Under the pieces are notes generated by a model. That model ran no database searches and was not told the DNA's origin. It saw nothing but the letters and a program-made list of their open reading frames with translations. The translations under genes were made by a program, and so were the position numbers. A stretch of 64,000 nucleotides of DNA, taken from the NCBI GenBank assembly GCA_946811185.2, contig OX328096.1, positions 52,590,252-52,654,251 on the forward strand, given 5' to 3'. This document shows positions 57,601 through 64,000 of the stretch, in pieces. The DNA comes from Hippopus hippopus (lineage: Eukaryota > Mollusca > Bivalvia > Cardiida > Cardiidae). Every line of letters starts with the position of its first letter. Within the stretch, counting starts at the first letter, position 1.

Positions 57601-60600
57601 TATATGAAATAGTCTAGCTCACGTGCATACGGCAGAATAATGGGCATAAATAAACACATTCAGTAACAAATGTGAAAAACGCACGCTGCTCTGTTTATCA
57701 CAGCTCGTGAACCTGGCGAGTCAGTTATGAAAACGTGATATAGATGTTGGTCCACTTATCTGGCGTAAAGTGATAGGTTTGAATGTTACCTGCTACCATA
57801 ATTGACAAATTCAAGACAAATTATGAGGTAATACTCCTCAAAAATTAATTGGCATTCATAAAAGAGCGCTGGAAAAAAAACGTGAAAACCAATGACACAA
57901 CAAAGGCCATTTTGGCATCGTCCGATCAGAGACACTTAAAACTCTCTCTACATCTTTAATAATTAATTTAAACAGTGAATTTACACAAATTTCTGTATAA
58001 AACAATAATAAGTGGAAGCTAAAATCTCTATTTTTGAAATCTTGACATGGTCCATGTATAAAAAAAAAACAAAAAAAAATGGAAAAAAATTTTTTTTCCT
58101 GACCGACCCTACCTACTGCATCTAGGACTGAAACCCGAAACACAGATATTTTTTTTTAGGCCTCGGTAATATTGCAACAAACATGCATACCAAGTTTGAA
58201 GTCGTTCTGACTTGAGAGGACAAAGTTGTATTCCGGACATGCACTAAATGCTGTAAAAATGACATTCAAAGGGAAATAACTCAAAGACAGCACGAGGTAG
58301 AGTTACAATTCTTGTGCACTGCACTTCCAAATATTGCAACAAATAAGCATACCAAATTTCAAGTCATTCCTACTTAAGATGACAAAGTTTTGCTCCGGAC
58401 AAGCAAGAAATGCAATAAAAATGAAGGTCAAAGGGGGAATAACTCAAAATTCATACTAGGAAGAGTTATGGTTCTTGTGCACTGCACTCCGTAATTTTCA
58501 ACAATCATGCATACCAAATTTGAAGATGTTAAGGCTGCAGATGACAAATTTATATTCCAGACAAGCAGAAAATGCTGTAAAAATGATGATCAAAGGGAAA
58601 TAACTCATAGACAGTACGAGGTGGAGTTATGGTTCTTTCACACTGCACTCCGTATTATTGCAACAAACACAAATGCCAAGTTTCAAGTCAATTGGACTGG
58701 AGATGACAAAGTTATGCTCCGGACAAAGAACTATTCTAAAGAACTTTCTAATTCAAGGGCAAATAACTCCAGTCGTTCCGGTCCGATTAGACCCATAATG
58801 GAACTCATCCCAGATCTTACAGTCATATCTATTTTGACAAAGTTTGGTGCTGATTGGTTGATATTTGTAGATGCTAGAGTGTAAACGAAGTCAAATATAG
58901 CAATATTTCTAATTCAAGGGCAAATAACTCCAGTTGTTCTGGTCCAATTAGACCCATAATCGGTCTCATCCGAGATCTTATGGTCATATATATTTTGACC
59001 AAGTTTGGTGCCGATTGGTTGACAATTGTAGATGCTAGAGTGTAAACAAAGTCAAATATAACAATTTTTCTAATTCAAGGGCAAATAACTCCAGTCGTTC
59101 TGATCAGATTACACCCATAATCAAACTCATCCAAGATCCTATGGTCATTTATATTTTGACCAAGTTTAGTACTTACTGGTTAAAAATTGTAGATGCTAGA
59201 GTGTAAACAAATGCAAATATAGCAATTTTTCTAATTCAAAGATAAATAACTCCAGTTGTTCCGGTCCGATTAGACCCATAGTCGAACTCATCCGAGATCT
59301 TATGGTCATATATATTTTGACCAAGTTTGGTGCTGATTGGTTGATATTTGTAGATGCTAGAGTGTAAACAAAACAAGAAGATTTTTAAAGATTTTCTTCT
59401 TTATCTCTATGTGAAATCCAAGAACCCACAACATAGGGCCAATTTCCATACTATGGCCAAAATTTGAAGTACTTTGGTGAAGGGCCACTAGATGATTCTA
59501 CATGCCAAATATGAAAGCTCTAGCCCTTACGGTTTGGGACAAGGAGATTTTTAAAGATTTCCTTCTTTATCTCTATGTGAAATCCGAGAACCCACAACTT
59601 GGGGCCAAATTCCACACTAGGGCCATAATTTGAAGTATTTTGGTAAAGGGCCACTAGATGATGCTACATGCCACATATGAAAGCTCTAGCCCTTACAGTT
59701 TGGGACAAGGAGATTTTTAAAGATTTCCTTCTTTATCTCTATGTGAAATCCAAGAACCCACAACATAGGGCCAAATTCGACACTAGGGCCATAATTTGAA
59801 GTATTTTGGTAAAGGGCCACTAGATGATGCTACATGCCACATATGAAAGCTCTAGCCCTTACAGTTTGGGACAAGGAGATTTTTAAAGATTTCCTTCTTT
59901 ATCTCTATGTGAAATCCGAGAACCAACAGCATAGGGCCAATTTCCATACTAGGGCCATAATTTGAAGTATTTTGGTAAAGGGCCACTAGATGATGCTACA
60001 TGCCAAATATGAAAGCTCTAGCCCTTACAGTTTGGGACAAGAAGATTTTTAAAGTTTTTTCTTTCGGTTGCCATGGCAACCAGAGTTCTTCATGGAATTC
60101 AAATCTTTGAAGTATTCTGAAAGTGAATCACCTAAGGATCATTTCTGTGAAGTTTCATTGAAATCTGATTGGCGGTTTAGGAGGAGGAGATTTTTTTGTA
60201 ATTGTGAACGGACGGACAGACGGACGACGGACATTGACCGATCACAATAGCTCACCTTGAGGTGAGCTAAAAAGCAAACTAGTGCATAGTTTCTTATAAT
60301 TTGAATGTGTTATGGTACATATTGTTTACAACAAATTGGAATTTCTTATTTCCCTGTTTGCAAGGGTTTCATTTTAAAGAATGAGGCATCAGCAAGAGAG
60401 ATAATTTTATCACATAATCTCCCTTGATTTTAGTGTAATATACAGATTATATTCTTTTTTATCTTAAACAATGTTTGAGTTAAGATTTTGTGACATCAGG
60501 GGAACATTACCTTAAATCATTTGTTAAAATCTGTGTGTACTTGCCCATTACTACCAAAAACAATGTCCTACATGATTTCCAAGAACAGGCAATTCTCTGA

Positions 60601-62842
60601 AGCTATTTTAATTCCATATACTAGTATATGCTTCTGCCAAAAGAACGAGTCGGTCTCATTCATGAATGTGTAAGTTTCTATTAAAAATGTAACAATGATT
60701 CAAACAACTCTTGAGATAAGTATACAGTTATGTGACCAAAAAGTATCTGTATGTGAAAATAAATGCATGCTTATTAACATTTTTTACTGGACTCGTTTAA
60801 TAAAATCCAAATTTATATGAAATGTCTGACCCTATATACCTGTAAGGCTTGGTAACTTTGAGCAGAATTTTGACTGGATTCTTTTGATAGTATTTCTACT
60901 CAGGTCACAAACCTCCACTTCTGTATGTTTCAACATGAGGTAAGTAGCATCTGGTACTTGATTGAGTTCACATGCTGACAAATCTACAAATTCATAAAAT
61001 AAGAAGTATTGCTTGTTATAAATCCTGGCAACTTATCACTTTTTAAAAGCAAGGACAGCACATGGCACAAAGAAGAAACAATTTAAGGCAAGGAGATTGT
61101 TTGCTTTATACCACAATTATGCTGAAATATGTACAAATAAAATCTAGTATAAATCATGGTTGTTTAAACCCCTGTCACACCAGGGCGGCGATCCCATGGC
61201 GTCCAAGAAAAAATGCAGAACGTAGAGGTGCGCACAGTATGATCGCAAGCATTGCCACAGCAACGCAGTGGCATCACGAGTAGATGTGTTAGGATCGTCT
61301 CAGACGCCGAGGGATATCACACACTTTGAGCATGCACAAAACAAACGCCGTCGCTCTGCATTCTGGTAAGAGCATAGCGGGATCACCAGAAGGTCGTCTT
61401 AGCGGCGCAGTAAGATCTCCCACAACGCCACAGGAGCTCCGCCGGCAAGCACTGTGGGTCGCAGTGCAGACGCAAAGGTTGTCGGTGGCGCTTGCCTGGA
61501 GATTGTGCCACGTGGTCTGAGATGTCACTGCGTCTCTACTTTGCTTATACGGCGCGTCAGTGGCTCATCAACGGCGCTGACACAGAGTGTTATTTATTTT
61601 ACTGGGCTCTTAAAACGACTCCTCTGAGCTGCAACGGCGATCACTGCGCTTGTAAGGCGCTTCTACTGCGTCCATCAGTCTTTGTCTGTCAAAAACGAAC
61701 ATGTAGTAGACGAAGTATGCAAAAAACCATTCAATTCACCATGGCTGGTGTATGCTAGCAAGCTGGACTAAAAATGGTTGATGAGGTAACAGTGGTTGAC
61801 TTGCTTCTGTTTGAGAGGGTTAGGGTTTATGTCCTGCTTTTTGCCCCTTTCTTTTTCCGAGCATAGTTTTATTCTCCATTGACTTTTCGAGACCACAGCA
61901 AAAAAAACAATTGATGAATAATGTGTATACATACAATTCGTTTTCAGAGATAGTTCAAACAATTGTCAAGAATATGCCGTTCGCGTAGCGTGAGTGCCTT
62001 GAGAACGCCGTGAAAGCCCAGTGCACCCAGTATGAGCACCGTGAAAGTGCAGAGCACGCAGTGGAAGCGCTGTGAGAGTGCAGAGAATCGCCAAAAAGAA
62101 AACTGTAGGACCACGATAACGCCCCATAGGAGCTCCGTAGCAATGCCTTGGTCATGGTGAGAATGCCGTGACATCTCTGTCTTCGCTACAAATATCCAAT
62201 TTTTCCTGCAATCTCATGGCACTCTGGGAAATTAAACAACCAATGCAGTGGAAACGTCTTATAGTGTGACAGGGGCTTTAAGTTGGTAATGTATGTGTTG
62301 TAGGTGAATAATTTAAGCCATATGAGCAAAGTACTGGATGTACAGAGAGCCACATAAATGAAACAGGCACTTGCAGTACAGGGCAAGTCACTGATTGTTT
62401 ATTATGCGTGGGTCCTTTATTACACCCCGAGATCCTTATTTATCATTAATACAGTTGGGCCATTGTTAGAAAGTTCTATAAGGTAGAAAATCTTTCCCTG
62501 AATGGCGTTATCTTGAGTCTCTGCCTTGCACAATATTGATATCAAGGATTCGTCTTTTGAGATACATACCATAGAAATCCAGAGATCAAGTTCAAAATGA
62601 GAACCCAAAATAATCTGGTTGACAATTCTTCATGAAAGCAACATCATGGCATGTGAGGATACAATAACTTGATCTGTCAAAATAAGGCTTAATTATGAAT
62701 TTGTCCAAATTGAATAAACTTAGAATGTAAGTCTGTGAAACAAAAAACTTTCTTTGTACACTTTCCTGTTCAACTCACCAAGTTTTTTAGTTTCTTTGGC
62801 TTCTTCTAGCCTTCGTGCGACTCTAGCAATTTCTTGTGCCAT
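48448..62842 (-). CDS. LRRC20: LRRC20-like leucine-rich repeat protein
   Basis: Complete gene: exons 62842-62779, 60983-60840, 49596-49429 and 48614-48448. All junctions are phase 1, total 543 nt, 180 residues (human LRRC20 is 184). It starts MAQEIARVARRLEEAKETKK, matching the short helical head of LRRC20. Then come LSACELNQVPDATYL, a VEVCDLSRNTIKRI repeat, ILLPGNKLTALPDEFTALEH, LKMLDISDNHFEAFPTCLYE, LTTIIARNNKF and VSLQELDLQDNPL repeats, and an acidic tail ending KELDELE. LRR consensus positions (LxxLxLxxNxL) are clear in at least five repeats. No signal peptide or membrane segment, so it is cytosolic; the function of this family is poorly known and likely protein binding. Intron 2 (11.2 kb) contains the THAP transposon, foldback J and a 4.6 kb family D element. 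Confidence 0.88.
48748..48978. mobile_element. Family B MITE, diverged
   Basis: AACCCTTACCACTTAATCC to TAGTCAAGTACAGAGTT; only the right hairpin arm (CCAGCATTTTCTCC) is well kept. Confidence 0.6.
49429..49596 (-). CDS. LRRC20: LRRC20-like exon 3
   Basis: Acceptor ATCTTTTCAG ends at 49597, donor GTACTA. 168 nt; two and a half leucine-rich repeats (GNKLTALPDEFTALEHLKML, SDNHFEAFPTCLYECPKL). Confidence 0.9.
50223..50590 (+). pseudogene. THAP zinc-finger domain, disrupted (transposon-derived)
   Basis: ATG at 50223 opens a THAP domain: MVNCAAYGCNVNSG with Cys4 and Cys9, FKFPKELKTRKLW with Phe/Pro and Trp33, KLCLKYF at residues 54-60, and after the stop LKPDAVPTLFETPS, the AVPTLF end box. Two lesions: the zinc-binding His of the C-x2-H pair is Tyr59 (TAC), and codon 83 is TGA, just before LKPDAVPTLF. 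Both can be explained by single C-to-T changes. The frame stays open past the stop to about 50590, where TGG|GTAATT may be a donor. The domain binds DNA in P, THAP9 and Kolobok transposases and in host THAP proteins. Confidence 0.8.
50690..50938. mobile_element. Family B copy inside the THAP transposon, diverged
   Basis: ACAAAGGAGAAATTGCTGCC / TTTTCTCCCTTTTCC hairpin remnant and right end GCATGGTAAAGGGT. Confidence 0.5.
51412..51632. mobile_element. Family B copy inside the THAP transposon
   Basis: TTCTTTTACCTCAAAATTCT to GCCATCTGTGTAACGGTTTA; hairpin decayed. Confidence 0.55.
51738..51970. mobile_element. Family B copy inside the THAP transposon
   Basis: TTAACTCTTTACCAAACAAT to GACGTTTGGTAACAATTTAA; long hairpin 51800-51862 with arms AAACATTGTAGATAAAGGAG. 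Confidence 0.8.
52085..52317. mobile_element. Family B copy inside the THAP transposon
   Basis: TTAACCCTTTACCAATCAAG to GTTTGGTAAAGAGTTAA with TTAA at both edges; hairpin 52142-52205, tip CTGGTAGCCAG. Confidence 0.8.
52998..53092. repeat. 23 bp tandem module
   Basis: AAAGTGTCGGGGAAATGTCT-TCA occurs twice exactly, then two variants (GGGGAACTGTCTTG). The same module forms the arms of the element at 29533-30665. Confidence 0.75.
53253..53441 (-). pseudogene. Acidic N-terminal coding fragment, disrupted
   Basis: ATG at 53441-53439 on the minus strand begins MDVVYDSELSDIEDEEIDDS and runs to a TAA at 53333-53331. The same frame then continues acidic (SDDEDKSNFSPTDDENDD) to a second stop near 53254. 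Such Asp/Glu/Ser-rich starts followed by a PVRPYMYE motif are frequent in predicted molluscan transposon-linked proteins (recollection, not checked). It faces away from the THAP frame, inside the same element. Confidence 0.35.
53848..55530. mobile_element. Family B copy split by foldback J
   Basis: Left part TTAACCCATTACCAAACAAC to about 53988; right part from 55391 (AATGCTTACCAGCATTTTCT, CCCCACAGTTTTCAAAGG). The right terminus is decayed. Confidence 0.55.
53989..55390. mobile_element. Foldback element J, 1.4 kb
   Basis: Ends TATTTACCCGACAGTCGTG / ACGACGGTCGGGTAAATA. Arms about 410 bp (53989-54400 and 54985-55390) built from repeats of GTCGTGTACTCAATGAAGGA and GTGCCCGACGGTCGTGCAC; the right arm has one extra ~46 bp unit. 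The loop starts and ends with GTCCGTCCGTCCG-type tracts. GC-richer than its surroundings. Confidence 0.8.
55971..58162. mobile_element. Element G2, 2.2 kb PIF/Harbinger-like, nested in family D
   Basis: Ends GGCCTAAAAAAAAAATACCT / AGATATTTTTTTTTAGGCC with inner CTGTGTTTCGGGTTTC / GAAACCCGAAACACAG; TCG at 55968-55970 and 58163-58165. The first and last ~100 bases match G1. The interior has no recognisable transposase and includes the block shared with CISD2 intron 1. Confidence 0.75.
60066..60081. promoter_or_regulatory. Perfect RFX X-box palindrome in family D terminus
   Basis: GGTTGCCATGGCAACC, the same 16 bases as at 25149, although the flanking terminal module has diverged. Confidence 0.5.
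60840..60983 (-). CDS. LRRC20: LRRC20-like exon 2
   Basis: Acceptor GAATTTGTAG ends at 60984, donor GTATAT. 144 nt in phase 1-1. Encodes SACELNQVPDATYLMLKHTE and the first full leucine-rich repeat, CDLSRNTIKRIQSKF. Confidence 0.85.
61168..62276. mobile_element. Element K, 1.1 kb, LRRC20 intron 1
   Basis: Ends ACCCCTGTCACACCA / AGTGTGACAGGGGC with TTTAA on both sides. Interior is GC-richer than the window and full of short CACTGCG / GCAGTGG type words; frames inside it show no known domain. Confidence 0.7.
62779..62842 (-). CDS. LRRC20: LRRC20-like exon 1
   Basis: ATG at 62842-62840, 21 codons plus one base, donor GTGAGT. Translation ARVARRLEEAKETKK aligns with the LRRC20 N-terminus (AVARVARKVNETVE). 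Confidence 0.85.
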
Positions 62843-63902
62843 TTCGACCCCGAAGATTTCGTACCATCGATAGTATCGTCCCATAGATAAATCGTACCTA
62901 TATTAATCGGAATGTATTTGTATTCTACAAATTACTGTACAAGGCGCTGAAAGGGTTGATGCAGTGAGAGAAGCCAGATAGCATCATTTTGAACAGCTTG
63001 ATCCAAGTTATTCGGAAAGAAAAATGCATTCAGCATTCTGTTAGTAACAGGCGGTTCGAACGAAAATGACCAGATGAGTGATGAAAATTTTGTGAAGAGT
63101 AAAGGAAATCCTCATCATGATCTGCATTCATCTCGGTCATAAATTTCTAGCAGCAAGGGTCTACATGAGGGAACGGGTTAACTTTTTTCACACTTCAAGT
63201 TGCTTTTGCTAGTGGAATAGATCAAGATCAGATTGTACAAGTCGCGGAATCTGATCTTGGATCATAACAGGTTGATATGTAGTAAGACGCGTGATCAAAA
63301 AATAGCATAGACAACGCAATGATCTTTCTTTAATTGAATGAAAATGAGTATTTAGATCTATACCGGGTCGGCAGATGATGTAGGGATGAAAAATTCTTTA
63401 AAACCATATTTTTCAAATATTCAAAAGCACGTACACGAGGCTGTTTGTGAGGCACAAATCATTTCAAAGGTCATCGACTCGGAAAGAGAATAAAGATCTG
63501 TATTCAAAGCGTAGATCTATATGAAAGTAGTTTCCCATATAATGTCATTCAAAAAGTCTTTGCTCAGATAAGTTTAAGCGCAGGAAGGTTTTGCAATATG
63601 GGCGACTTTCTTAAACTGAAAGTAAATCAAACAAACATGCCAAGGAAGTAGTAATCAGTAGACCGAAGTATTGTGATTTCAAATAAACCTCTGTCACCAA
63701 CTCGAAAACTCACGACATCGGACCATGTAGATCCAAGATCAGTGTGCACTTTTTTTTTTGTAATCTGGCCTTGGTTTGCATTATTCGCAAAATCGTATTT
63801 AGTCTGGCTATGCAACCTCAGGGTTAAGAGTTATCTTTACGATCGAACATGCAGTATCAAGGGAGGGTAATTTTCTGAAATAAATGCAAACTATTAGAAT
63901 TT
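62843..63902. other. Region upstream of the LRRC20-like start
   Basis: Should contain its promoter. Apart from a family E remnant and an isolated half hairpin at 63728-63746 (TAGATCCAAGATCAGTGTGC) nothing is recognised. Confidence 0.4.
63175..63275. mobile_element. Family E remnant
   Basis: AACGGGTTAAC then hairpin GATCAAGATCAGATTGTAC ... GGAATCTGATCTTGGATC; the right end is not clear. Confidence 0.45.
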
Positions 63903-64000
63903 GTCACGCTTTCGCAAAAGGGGGCTTAATGCATCTCCATGATGCATTATACCTAAAAAGACATCACATAATTAGGGATCCATGAAATTCATTTTGTGTA
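63903..64000. mobile_element. Family A MITE, cut by the window edge
   Basis: CGCAAAAGGGGGCTTAATGC followed by the family's GGGATCCATGAAATTC segment. Confidence 0.65.

Larger units (their letters stand above)
55625..60270. mobile_element. Family D (pearl-like) element, largest copy, LRRC20 intron 2
   Basis: Starts GAGGACCATGATGGTCCTAT, the reverse of the 42744 terminus, then units in reverse order to 41271-42744: ~165 bp type (interrupted by G2), four ~159 bp type to 59370, four ~165 bp units of a third type (GATTTTTAAAGATTTCCTTC, GGGCCACTAGATGATGCTAC) to 60050, and the terminal module with X-box, GGACGGACAGACGGACGACG and CTCACCTTGAGGTGAGCTAA. Confidence 0.75.

Noticed and set aside
58507..58884. 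125-codon frame
   Set aside because: Crosses the junction of two family D unit types; no coding pattern.
61289..61758. Overlapping frames of 64-88 codons in element K
   Set aside because: High GC removes stop codons by chance; no conserved motif on either strand.

Overview
The window is AT-rich, intron-dense animal DNA. The likely source is a bivalve mollusc, possibly Dreissena-like. This is inferred from pearl-like repeats, whose ends resemble GCTCACCTGAGC and carry GACGG-type runs, and from small metazoan genes with orthologous exon structure. No prokaryotic gene, rRNA, tRNA or CRISPR array was seen. Most open reading frames in the window are repeat shadows. The real coding content is short exons joined here by splice sites and phase.

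Genes, left to right. (1) 1636-2654 (+): the last two exons of a cadherin-repeat membrane protein. (2) 8402-28058 (-): a tandem pair of CDGSH iron-sulfur genes. The upstream copy (28058 to 14910) is a complete three-exon CISD2 of 135 residues. The downstream copy (exons at 9563-9364 and 8497-8402) is a diverged paralogue. It may use its own TATA promoter and a micro-exon near 11.7 kb, which would give a CISD1-sized protein. (3) 31177-37493 (+): a complete three-exon, 204-residue coiled-coil protein that I cannot name, divergent from CISD2. (4) 48448-62842 (-): a complete four-exon LRRC20-like leucine-rich-repeat gene of 180 residues, convergent with gene 3.

Everything else is introns and intergenic DNA filled with non-autonomous transposons. 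They are named here by letter. B: about 45 copies of a ~230 bp element with TTAA ends, CCCTTTACC-type inverted repeats and a near-perfect central hairpin. A: ~265 bp, ends GAGCCATGCTCTG. C: ~270 bp, ends TATGGCYTGCAACAC. E: ~210 bp, TTAA ends. A, C and E share a central hairpin core close to ATCAGCCTGCGCAG. D: pearl-like elements with ~147-167 bp tandem units and terminal modules holding a perfect RFX X-box palindrome. G: PIF/Harbinger-like ends GGCCTAAAAAA with 3 bp duplications, in a 218 bp and a 2.2 kb form. There are also several foldback elements (H, J, O), a 1.1 kb element K, and a 142 bp palindrome with an 8 bp target duplication.

The most informative single locus is 49910-53651. It is a 3.7 kb element with AGGGCAAATC ends and TTAA duplications inserted in a B copy. 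It carries a THAP-domain reading frame broken by a stop and by a mutated zinc ligand, and best fits the Kolobok superfamily. No intact transposase was found in the window, so the small elements must depend on proteins encoded elsewhere.
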